From assembly GCA_940337035.1 (NCBI GenBank), contig OW679200.1, positions 20,377,090 to 20,441,089 of the forward strand: a stretch of DNA of 64,000 nucleotides. The letters run 5' to 3'. Origin of the DNA: Agriotes lineatus (Eukaryota > Arthropoda > Insecta > Coleoptera > Elateridae). This document shows, in pieces, positions 24,001 through 34,677 of the stretch. A program made the position numbers and the translations under genes. How positions within the stretch are numbered: position 1 is the stretch's first letter; each line of letters begins with the position of its first letter. The notes under the pieces are model-generated. The model was not told the origin of the DNA and made no database searches. It saw nothing but the letters and a program-made list of their open reading frames with translations.

Positions 24001-26375
24001 AAGCTGTCAGCCTCCTTTAACAGCGGAAGATGGCAAAGGGGCTATAACCTGGACCTAATCTTCGTGAGCGAAGCTATCACCCAACAACGCATAAAATCAG
24101 TGGCCAAACCAATTCCTAAAACACAACATAGACCCATTGTTTGTACTTTACTGGCAGCAGTTCGTTCCCAAACTATAAACTTCCGTAGGAGATACAATTT
24201 CAAAAAAGCCAACTGGGAACTCTTCTCAAATCTGTTAGACAGAATGGTATCTGACATTGACCCATCTCCTGAATCCTATGAGCAATTTATGGATGCTCTC
24301 AAAAACGCCTCGCGACAATCAATTCCACGTGGCTGTCGAACTAACTACGTGCAAGGTCTAACACCCGAATCTTATCACTATTCAAACTAAACTCCTTAAG
24401 CGAAAACACCATTCAGGCTGGCAGAGAACTAATGTCATCTATAGCCGAGGCAAAACGAGACCGATGGATTAAGCTAATGGAAGAAATTGACATGTCCAGA
24501 GCAGCCAAAAACCATGGAGACTACTCAGAAACCTAAACGATCCCAACCAATGCAAGATGCATGCCAATGTATCCGCCAACCAAATAGCCCATCAACTATT
24601 ACTAAATGGCAAACCAAATAATCGTCTCAGAAAATCAAAGATTGTACGGGATGAAAAAAGTGAAAACACTGTCCTCTCAAGAGCTTTTGAAGTAACCGAA
24701 CTAGAAACCGTGATTAAAAAATGCAAGAACGGAAAGGCAGCTGGCATTGACGATATTAGAATGGAACAAATTAAGCACTTTGGTGAATACACAAAAAGCT
24801 GGATACTGCAACTATTTAATTGCTGTCTAATAAGACGCCAAATCCCTAAGATCTGGAGGAAAGCTCGAGTGATAGCCATATCAAAGGCCGGTAAAGAGCC
24901 ATTGGATCCAAAGAATTACAGACCAATATCTCTACTGAGCCATCTGTACAAGATTTTCGAGAGGATGCTCTTAAACAGACTGATGTCAACAGTTGAACCA
25001 CTACTGATCACCCAACAAGCAGGCTTTCGTCCTGGGAAAAACTGCACAGCACAGATTCTCAATTTAACCCAACATATAGCAGACGGTTTCGAAAACCGAA
25101 AGCACGGGCGTGGTTTTCATCGATCTGACGGCCGCCTATGACACGGTTAACCATCAAATACTACTGTCTAAACTATACAGGTTTACTAAGGACTATGGAC
25201 TTACTCAAATCGTAGCATCTCTTCTTAGCAATCGGAGATACTTTGTAGACTTTCAGAGTCAACGTAGCCGGTGGAGAAATAAAAAAAATGGGCTACGGCA
25301 GGGAAGTGTTTTGGCACCATTCCTATTTAATATTTATACCAACGATCAGCCACTTCCCATTAATACGGAAAGCTTTATATACGCGGCTCAAGCAAAAGAT
25401 TTTATAACAGTGGAAAACTGCCTAAACGCCGCACTAGAAGATCTGGCGGTGTACTATAAAGCAAAGCAACTGAAACCAAATCCAATAAAAACTCAAGTGA
25501 TTTCCACTTGAAAAACAGATAAAGCAGAAGAAAACTACAAGTAACTTGGAAAGGTGTGGAACTGAAACATTGCTACACTCCCAAATACTTAGAAGTCACT
25601 TTAGACCACTCCCTAACATATAAACAGCACTGCATAAATACGAAACAGAAGGTGGTAGCCTGCAATAATATAATACAAAAGCTAGCTGGCACAAATTGGG
25701 GCACCTAGCCCCAGACGCTAAGAATATCTGCTATGGCACTTTGCTATTCGGCAGGTGAATATGCCAGTTCTGTCTAGTATAAATCAAACCATGCCAAACA
25801 AGTAACTATTCCACTCGAAACGTGCAGAATTATCACAGGGTGCTTGAAACCAACTCCAGTCGACAAAGTAGGTACAATGCCTGGCAGGAATTGCCCCTCC
25901 TGAGATACGACGTGAAACGGCTGCAAACAACGAACGTCTGAAAATCACCCAAAGCACCACACATCCATTATTTGGGCACAAACCTCCGGAATCTAGACTT
26001 AAATCCAGCAAAAGTTTCATGCGCATCTCCACCATACTTGCTGAGCAACCAGAGAGCGCCAGAATCAGAAACTGGAAAACTAAAATGACTCACTTACTCG
26101 ATTAGATGGAACCATCAGAAAACCTACCTCCTGGTCACAATGAAGAATGGGTTGTATGGAAATCTCTGAGCAGGTTGAGAAACGGAGTTGGAAGATCCAA
26201 AGTCAATTTAAACAAGTGGAGTTTTCTGGATGACGGGCAAACTATTTGCGAATGCGGAGAAGAACAAACCATGCGGCATATGTATCAATGTCATAACTGC
26301 CCGGCAACATGCACCGATGAGGACTTAGTGAAAGCTAATAAAAATGCACTTGACGTGGCTCGTTTTTGAGCAGAC
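24000..26375 (+). pseudogene. Jockey/CR1-like LINE ORF2 remnant: endonuclease end, RT, C-terminal finger
   Basis: Fragments follow ORF2 order. The endonuclease end reads YNLDLIFVSEA and KTQHRPIV near 24040-24150. Next is a linker with NWELFSNLLDRM and SRQSIPRGCRTNYV, then RT motifs KAAGIDDIRMEQ, YRPISLLSHLYKIFERM, QAGFRPGKNC, FIDLTAAYDTVNH and GLRQGSVLAPFLFNIYTNDQP. The end is CECGEEQTMRHMYQC at about 26250-26300. The active-site segment reads FIYAAQA instead of YADD, so catalysis is lost. Frameshifts occur near 24390, 25110 and 25510 and more follow. The family is common in insects; the clade name is by resemblance. It is 5' truncated. Confidence 0.88.
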
Positions 26376-27332
26376 TGTTTAAATGTGAAATTAGACATAT
26401 ACGTTTATACAGGGAATTTATTTTAATAGTTAACATAAGCGTTTCGTTTCTATGCCACCATTTAATTGTACAGGCCATTTCCATCGTGACAAATGAGACC
26501 AATAGATTAGAGCGTGTATTTAGTTATCCTAGTATACCACTGAAGAAAAGATACAACACACAAGTTGTTCCTACGTATCTACTTTTTAGTTGCATACCTA
26601 CATTCCGGTAACAAAATTAAAGCTTTTTATTAGCAAGTACCTAATTGAAATTCGCATGTTAACTCGTAAAATAAACGCTATAATCTATTGATTTCATTGG
26701 TAACTATGGAAGTGACCTGTATGATTAACTGCTGGCATAGAAACAAAACTGATATGTTAACCATTAAAATAAATTCACTGTATAACTACCTTACTTTACT
26801 CAATATTTTATTTTTTTACACTTGTTATTTTATGTTATGTTGTATATCTTATATTTTATATTACTTATTATATGTTAATATGATAGATGCTTCTGACACG
26901 AATAAAGAAGAAAAGCTATAAGTATTCTTTCAAAGACTTATTGTATTTCAAAGATAAAAAACGTATATTTTAATGGTGCCGAGTCCTCCATTGGGGAAAT
27001 TTTTTCTAATGTAACTTTTAAAACTAGCATTTTGTTCTAAACATGAATAACGATTTGGAAATTCCAGTAGTGAATTAATAGTGAAAAATGTTAAAATCGT
27101 GTTTTAACTCTGGTGTGGTTTACACTGGTTACTGTGCCCTTTTTTAAGCAAGCCTCTTATGAAAGTGAGCTTAAACGTGGAGTTCTTCAATTTCAACAAG
27201 TCAACAATGACAGTTCAATCCTGGAAGTTGTTCGTTACATTCTGTTTGAAATATCTTTTAATTAAATGGCCAGTTTTACTAATATGTATAGCAGCATACC
27301 ACATATTTCATTATTTTTGGATACCCTTTATT
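26376..27332. other. Kinase intron, no recognised gene
   Basis: AT-rich with long A/T-rich open frames of low complexity (26366-26611, 26688-26921) that show no domain. Nothing else seen. Confidence 0.35.
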
Positions 27333-27917
27333 TAGGTCTTCCATATTTGAAGACAAGGTTAGGAAAGAGGGGGGGGGGTGCTTGTGGGGTAAACGTAATT
27401 CATTACGTTACTTTGTTTTTCAAGTTTTTAAAATTTCTTTATAGTTAATTTTACAACTACTAGAAACTAAATACTAAAGAAGCGCATTTGAAATTAATAA
27501 TGAAATTAACACGAAGCGCTAATAAAAAATGTTAATTTCACGATACATACTGATATACTAGACACTACCTCTACCACCAATTCACATTTACATCTGTTTC
27601 TGAAGCAGCAGCAGCAGTTTCATTTAGATTCTTGTATCAATCATATTTCTTGGAATTTTATATTTCTTTTAACTTTCACTTATATTAAATGTGGATCAAG
27701 AGAGGTTATTCGCATTAACCCATACTTAATCATCCGTTTAAAAAGTCTTTGGTATCCAAATTCCAGAAAAGCGAACATTTGAAATATGGAACCAGAATTT
27801 GCAGCACAAAGCAACATTTTCTTGAAAAATCGGGACATTTCGGGACAGCATTTTGTTGTGGGATAACTACCTTCATCTCGGTACAATCCCGAAAAATCGG
27901 GACGTATGGCAACCCTA
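27333..27917. mobile_element. MITE family 1, copy B
   Basis: Same family as 23079-23482: diverged left end TAGGTCTTCCATATTTG, a G10 run at 27369-27378, the ACTAAATACTAAAGAA block near 27470, GGGACATTTCGGGACAGCATTTTG near 27833, and a right end GACGTATGGCAACCCTA. It is longer than copy A and has one instead of two GGGACA-type modules. A CAG triplet run lies near 27604-27616. No coding capacity. Confidence 0.7.
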
Positions 27918-27959
27918 GGTTCTACTACAATATTCATCTTGTACCTACTTATTTTTGTC

Positions 27960-29335
27960 ATCTATTTTCTCTCTTCTGTAAGCGCGTATCCGGGCATCGT
28001 GACAACATTATGTAAAAGAGGTATAGATGGTACTTATCCATCTTTCTTTATCTAAAGCACTATGGGCACATTCATGCACTGTAGATCTGGTTAGCTTTGC
28101 TACTTAGTCGACATATCGTGTGGGCGAATGGCCTCTCTGTCGTCTTCTCTCTACTTTGCCTTGTATTATTAATTTTTCCATCGATTCATTGTTTTTGTGC
28201 ATTATGTGGCTAAATATTTTAATGTGGACTTGTAGATGGTAGTAGTTATTCTCTCTTTAATATTACGTTCTGCAAGGATTGATACATTGGTGTGCCTCTC
28301 AGTCCAAGAGACTCTCAACATCCTACACCAGCAGAACATTTTAAATGCCTCATTCTATGATGGTCTGTTGCTTTTATTGTTCAGCATTCGCAGTATATGT
28401 CATTGGGAAGACCAATGTTTTTACGAGGCGCTTTTTATGGTCTTAGATATACTGCGTACTTTCCAAATACGGGTTAGCTTTGATATGGCTACCTTTGCAA
28501 TGGTAATTCGGTGCTTTATCTCTCCTCCACAGTTATTTGTTATTTGCACACGCACTTCATTTATAACATCGATGCCGTGAATATTTCTTGTGATTTCCAT
28601 TTGAATTTAACGATCTACTAACATAAGTTTACTCTTCGTTTTGTTTATCGTTAAACCTACTTGCTGTGTCTACTCGTTCTAAAAACTGTACCATCTCAAC
28701 CTCTGTGCCCTCGAATAGAGTCGTGTCGTCCACATACCATAGGTTAGAGATCTTTTCTCCATCGACGGAGATTCCTTCTTGCCATCCTTCTGTGGCAGTC
28801 CGTATAATGCATTCACCATAGATGTTGAACAAACTACCAACTCTAATAAATGTCTTACTGAGTTGTCTTTCTATTATAATACAAGCTCCATTGGAGAAGT
28901 ATAAGTTATTTACTAGCAAGATTAGATAACTAGGACACGCATAATATCCCAGCTTTTTCCAGTTAACGAAATCGAAAGCTTTTTGGTAATCCATGAAGCA
29001 TAGGTATCCAGTTGAACTCTCTAAGTTTTTTGACTGTCTGTCTGATATTTAATATCTGCTCCCCGGTACCTCTGCCGGGCATAAAGCCAACTTGTTCCTG
29101 TGGTATTTGAGAATAAATGAAGTTTTATAGACGTTCATTAATAATCTACAACAAAACCTTCGTGAGGAATAAGGGCAATAGTTCTGTAGTTTTCACAGTT
29201 GGTTTTCGGTCCTTTCTTGTGAATTGCCATCTCTAAATGAAGTTAAATGCAGCTTTTTGGATATTTTAAATATTTGTGGGATTTCTTTAAGTCTTATTCA
29301 ACCAGTTTTCATGACTGCAAGCTGGACATCACTTC
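27960..29335 (-). pseudogene. RTE-like LINE, 5'-truncated and broken
   Basis: On the - strand, from about 29210, come NCENYRTIALI, YEKAFDFVNWKKL (written DYQKAFDFVNWKKL), LFNIYGECIIRT, GISVDGEKISNLWYVDDTTLF (catalytic YADD changed to YVDD), then further on VSWTERHTNVSILAE, TLKYL and the end CCHDARIRAYRREN near 27970. The best frame is 28994-28629; stops and frameshifts separate the rest. The order matches the 3' half of an RTE-type ORF2. It is in the opposite orientation to the host kinase gene. Confidence 0.82.
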
Positions 29336-30025
29336 ATGAGTCATTAAGTTACTTATCTGGTCCCTTATTTATCATGTAGTAATACGTTTAGCTTTATAAA
29401 TCATGGCTTTCACAGAGCTTGCATCGGTTTTTTAATGGTTATTTTGGAGTGGTAATTAGCTACTTTAACTTTTTCTTGGACCTCTTAGAAATGAGTTACA
29501 GAAAATTGTATTTCTTTACTCTCTCAAATATCACTAATAACTATGCAATAACACTTAAAAATGAATTTGCAATCAATCACTACTTTTCCATTTAGATTAT
29601 TTAACTTTTAAATGTGTTAAAAATATACATATATGAAAAAGAAATTATTTTAAAGTTATGAAAGGCAGGTACAAGAGGATACGACTGTGAATGTATGTAT
29701 ACGAGAACAAATTGTTTAACATTTTTTAAACAATTCAAACTTTGTAGTCTGCCCAATTTTACACGATTTGCTCAACGAAAATATCTGCTGTCACCTACTA
29801 AAAGCACTACTTAATCAAAATCTATATCAAAGTATTTAGAATATATTGTATTACTGTTTTAGTTTTGTGTGAATGTAGTAGTAAGAATAGAAATGATGTA
29901 GATTTGTTTATATAAATAGCACTGTAGTGACCTAAGTTCTGTTAAGTGTTAAATTAGTATTAATATAAGTATAGCTATTTGTGAGAAATTTCTATTGCTT
30001 GTGCTTAAAATTATTTCCCTTTCAG
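29336..30025 (+). other. End of kinase intron
   Basis: AT-rich sequence ending in a good acceptor, TTATTTCCCTTTCAG at 30011-30025. Nothing else seen. Confidence 0.5.
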
Positions 30026-30106
30026 GACATCAGATACAAAAAGGCTAAGAGGAAATACGTATTTTTGGACAGTGTGGCCCCTTGCTATAAAAATGAGAAA
30101 GGTTGA
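30026..30106 (+). CDS. Probable terminal exon of the CDKL kinase
   Basis: After TTTCAG the frame that matches phase 0 at 13890 is open for 26 codons, starting DIRYKKAKRKYVF and ending CYKNEKG, then TGA at 30104-30106. With the four upstream exons the visible protein is about 607 residues. The intron that joins them (13891-30025) starts with GTAAGT and would be 16.1 kb, filled with transposons. No motif in these 26 residues proves the link; the evidence is splice signal, phase and basic coding-like composition. Other exons could lie between, and an alternative terminal exon is possible. Confidence 0.6.
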   Translation, partial: DIRYKKAKRKYVFLDSVAPCYKNEKG

Positions 30107-30796
30107 TTGTATATTTATAAGTTTTTTCTATTGTATTTAAATTGTTTTATTATATTTTATTATTTCGAAAACTATAAATCATATGACATTTTATTTAGAA
30201 AAGTAATTAGATAAATAGTTGTAAAATACTTAAAAAGCGAAAAAACACAGACAATGCAGACTAATCTAGGTCACTTAAAAAATAAGAGCAAAACACAGTA
30301 GTCAAAAAACATTCTCCATAAATATGATCGAACAATAAGGAATAATACTTTGTTCGAATACAATCGCATTACAATATCAGTTAACGACTAACATATTTGG
30401 GGTTATACTTGGTTAACAATAGTTTAAACTAAAGCGAACTATTAATGATTGAAATTCGAGCACTTACAGTTAAATTAAACATCGAGAGTAATACTGCAGT
30501 GTCTAAATCAGTCAATTTGATACAAAGTAGAGCGTACGTATTTTCCATAACTCTACTTACAATCACAAACAGTCTATATATGTTATTACTAAAGTGCAAG
30601 TTAAAAAAAACTCTTGAGGTGTACCAAACAGTGTCAAACTACATCATTATATTAATGGCTTTCTTTTAAGTAATTCGCTTTAGACAACTAATCTATTTAT
30701 ATTATTTAAAAAAAGTAGATTAATGTACAAAATATTAATATTAATATGTACAACCTTGGAGTTGAATCCGTATGATCTTTTTCAAATTACTTGGCC

Positions 30797-30802
30797 TTTA
30801 TT
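30797..30802 (-). promoter_or_regulatory. Candidate poly(A) signal for SH2D4-like gene
   Basis: TTTATT on + is AATAAA on the - strand, about 340 bases after the TAA at 31143. I saw no other AATAAA on that strand between it and the stop. Confidence 0.4.
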
Positions 30803-30821
30803 TTAATATTCTGACACAAAA

Positions 30822-30827
30822 AATAAA
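30822..30827 (+). promoter_or_regulatory. Candidate poly(A) signal for CDKL-like gene
   Basis: AATAAA, overlapping a second AATAAA at 30826-30831, about 720 bases after the TGA at 30104. Its position lies beyond the candidate signal of the opposite gene, so the two 3' UTRs may overlap. Confidence 0.4.
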
Positions 30828-31142
30828 TAAATTGCCGAGTCTGAAAAGTATGTATGCATTTTATATCGAACTGTAGGTATAATTTAAAAAAATGAGCGTT
30901 TGATCTGTTACAGGCTGACCAGGTAGACTATTGTAAACAATACAAATAATTATAAGTTATAACAGTTGCACACTTAAGTCTTCTCTCTACAACCTAATCA
31001 TTTGTCACAATTTGGCTCAGAACAGAAACGGAAAAGCAAATTCTTGTTCACACAATAATTTGCAATCAACTAGAATCGAGTAGCGTATTATCTTACTACA
31101 CAAAATATAATCACAGCAGCAATATGGAGAGCTTCAAAGCCC

Positions 31143-31258
31143 TTACGCTTTCCCTCCCAGCATTTCGTGCAGGGCAGAATGTCCGTTTCTTGGGCAGGAT
31201 TGTTTTAATTTTTCTCCTCCAGATAAAGGAAACTGACGATGGTAAGCAATGAGATCAC
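31143..31258 (-). CDS. SH2D4-like adaptor, terminal exon
   Basis: On the - strand the acceptor TTTTAG ends at 31259 and the exon starts GT GAT CTC, completing a Gly codon split after 53087. It reads DLIAYHRQFPLSGGEKL, then CPRNGHSALHEMLGGKA and TAA at 31145-31143. DLIAYHR matches the last helix of an SH2 domain, where vertebrate SH2D4A has a DLVEYHK-type sequence, and the short tail after it matches a protein that ends soon after its SH2 domain. It is the last of the three exons found. Confidence 0.88.
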
Positions 31259-33640
31259 CTAAAATATAAGAAAAATAGTGGTTACTATATAGGTAAGTAC
31301 ATTTTTAAGCTGTAATAGTGTAAGCAGTAAAAGATGCATCAACAACTGCTGTGTAATTTTTATTAGGTAAGAATAATCACAAATATAAAACTTTCTACAT
31401 AAACACTTTTTTTTGGTTTTTAGTTTTTAGTGTATGAGTACACGTATACCATAAGTCTTTTTGAGATGTGGACAACAATCAGGTAATAATTATTTTACTA
31501 CATTTAGCAATAATTACTGAAAAAAATACTTTTTGAAACTCAATTAATATGGAAATACAGGAGTGCAAGGCTGCTTTGGTGGTTAACAAATTTAATGATT
31601 GACTGAGCACTTAATCACTTGACGTGTCAAGGGAATCATGTTAAAAATGGAGAAATGTATTTTATGAATGGCAGTTTTAATATTAAATTAAAACAATTAA
31701 ATATGGTAAATCGTTGCGTTTGTATAGACATCAATGAAATAAATAAATCACAAAATTTTTATTCAAAAAATGATTCACAAGCAGTTTATAATTACATATT
31801 ATTTAGACCGAAGAACACAATGTATCTACCTACCACTCTCACACGAAGTTTCATCAGGAGTAAGAGAGAACAAAGGTCATCCATACCAGATTACAAACAA
31901 TGATTTATAACAGCGTTGGTGTCAATCATGATAGCAAACTTTTCATAGCATATTTAATGTTCCTTAATTTCTTAAACAAACTCTACAGCAAAGCCATTTT
32001 TGAGTCAGTTTTTCCAAATACCATTCAAAGACACCATTGAAACCATTCAAGTTTTAGTATGTTGAATAAGATGATCAAATATATGCAATTCCTCAAAATG
32101 TCTATCTTTTTGAGATTTTTGAGTAGTCAAGCTAAAAAAGTGATTGATCCTAGATACAAATGTGAAGCATGAAAGAGACTTAAAGGTGTGGATGGACTGG
32201 CGAATTACTTGCGACAAATATCGCGCAAGTGTTGATACTATCCGTGATAAATGCCGTGATTTAGTGTCGTGCGATTTCCCACGTTCTGTACTTCTGCGAT
32301 AACTCGCATAAGCGTTTAGACTTTGACTTACTGCTTTGTACAGTTGCGCAAGTTTCCTTAGGATGTAGTTTTAAAATAATGGCTCTGACATAAAGGCAAG
32401 TTTACAAAGCTGCTGCGTTATTAATTTTTTTTGCAAAATTTGAGAAAAAGAAGAGACAAGGAAAGGTGGGTTAGAAGTAGGATTTTAGGAAGAGAACAAC
32501 ATAGAGCATACAGTGAATTACAGGATAGAAGATAGAAAAATATGGCCAAGTGATTGAACATCCCATAACTCAGGGCATTGTTCATAAACTTATGAGTAAA
32601 GGCTGGATTCATATTCACTAAAAAAAGTCGAAATATGCAGACAACATATGCACCTAAAAAAAATAAACATTTAAATATGCAAAATATGTATTTAAAAATC
32701 AAAATAGTCACACAAAAATTTCTATTAGCATAGGTGGTTATACATTTTTAGAGTAAAACTGTTTTGAATTTTAACTGAGTTTTGAGGGCGTTTTAAAAAA
32801 AATTATAAATGGAGAAGTTGTTCGGTTTAGCGAGTTCTATTACAGGTTAAAATATTTGCACTTATTTCCATAACACCCTGTACCTATAAATATGTATAAA
32901 AATGAATTAGTTTTGTTTAATGAAGTACCTTACCTTCATGTTGTCTGACCTTTCTTTTCTTGTAAGCTTTTTTGAAACTATAATGTACAATGTTTGTTGT
33001 TCATATAAAACAATTGTTCATTTAATCAAGTAATCACTTCACCGAGCGACTAGTTTTGAATCAGGGTTAAGTCGATTTAACACCTTTACTATATCTAGAC
33101 TAAAAGTCTCTTAATGTTTACTTCTCTTGTACCTTCCATAAGCATAAAGGTGCAATAAAACAAAATATGGCTGATAAAACTTGCACAAAAACAAGTGAAA
33201 ATAGATACGTAGCGCAAAAACATGATTTTAATTACATGTAATAATCTACTTCAATATTGTACTGTCAATAATAATGACATTTTATAAAGCTTTAAAATCA
33301 CTATCACAGCTTTACATATGCTTGTGATGGCTACACACATCGGTGAGCCATTTATTTGGAAAGACCAAGTATAAATAAATAACAACACAAACAAATATTA
33401 ACAATTTGGGAATTTAGTTTCTTAATTTTGACATTCATTGTGATTTCAACTTTTTAATCACTATGTATAAATAATATAGTCTTGAGAATAAATAAATGTA
33501 TCAATACTACAGACATAAAAAAAGATTGAAGACCATGTAATATAGGCAACCCATATAACACTGCTGGCTACCATGTTTAGAAAACTCAATCTGAAGTAGC
33601 AGGGCCAATGCTACATATTAAGTAAGTTGGAAAATTTAAT
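31259..33640 (-). other. SH2D4 intron (part), no recognised gene
   Basis: Start of a 21.8-kb intron on the - strand (31259-53086). AT-rich. The end of a MITE, CCATAACACCCTGTA at about 32870-32884, is visible but its partner end was not found. A less AT-rich patch at 32190-32350 looks like a repeat remnant. Nothing coding is supported. Confidence 0.35.
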
Positions 33641-34677
33641 TAATAGAGGAAATGGAAAACATGAAGATCCCAGCAAAACTAATAAGATTGACAAAAATGA
33701 CAATCAATGAACCAACAGCAACGACAACAACAAAAGATGGAGACTCAGAAGAGATTAAAATAGAAAGGGGAGTGAGACAAGGAGACGGACTATCGACGGC
33801 ATTATTTAATATAGCTTTAGACCGGACCATCAAGAAAATCGGACCTGAAAAGACAATCATGCACAGTTCACCACAAATCATAGTTTATGCTGACGATTCA
33901 GCACCAATCGCGAGAGACAAACGCAGCTTAGAACAGACATTACTAGCCCTAGTAAGAGAAGCGGAACTCAAAGGACTCAGAATTAACCCAGGAAAAACAA
34001 AATACCTGCTTAATTCAAGGAAAACAATCAAACCAACAGAGATAGAAATGAGGACAGACACATTTCAAAGAGTAGAATATTTTAAATATCAAAGCTTGAC
34101 GATATATAGGAGAAACCAAAGAAGAATAGAAATAAATGAAAGGATCAAGATGGGAAACCGAGTATACTGGAAATATCAAAGACTGCTAAACGACAGAAAC
34201 CTTAGTGAAGACACCAAAATAAGGATATACAAAGCAGCAATCCGACCAGTAATAACCTACGGAACGGAAACAATGTGCCTGACAAACCAAGACGAAGAGA
34301 GACTAAGAATAATAGAAAGGAAGATAATGAGGAAAATCTTAGGACCAAAAAAGACCCCAGAAGAAGAACTCGGAGCAATTATGAAGCACGAAATAAATAA
34401 CTTAAACAAGAATGAAGACATAGTCCGATTTATAAAAGCTCAGAGAATAAGATGGTTTGGCCACATCCAACGTAGAAGTGAGAACTCAGTCATAAAGAAG
34501 ATAACTAATTGGAAGCCCGAAGCCGCCAGACACACAGGAAGACCTAAACTTAGATGGGAAGACAAAGTTATAAAAGACATACACAAGATGAAAATAGTGA
34601 ACTGGAGAAGAAAGACTATGGAATGGAAAGAATGTAATAAAATAGCAAATACAGCAAAAACAAACAATAACCTATAA
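33641..34677 (+). pseudogene. 5'-truncated LINE with a 340-codon uninterrupted RT frame
   Basis: The frame starts within the RT palm (LIEEMENMKIPAKLIRL), contains GVRQGDGLSTALFNIALD, the intact catalytic YADD (IIVYADDS), a GLRINPGKTKYL segment, the YGTETMCL motif, and ends with IRWFGHIQRR and ARHTGRPKLRWEDKV before TAA at 34675-34677. There is no endonuclease and no start of RT, so the insertion is 5' truncated and cannot work alone. The lack of any frameshift over 340 codons sets it apart from every other LINE piece here and suggests a younger insertion. A 3' UTR-like tail runs to about 34850. It lies antisense within the SH2D4 intron. Confidence 0.85.

Larger units (their letters stand above)
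30107..31142. other. Convergent 3' UTR / intergenic region
   Basis: About 1 kb between the TGA of the + strand kinase and the TAA of the - strand SH2 gene. AT-rich, with no recognised repeat. It holds candidate poly(A) signals for both genes (separate entries). Confidence 0.6.
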
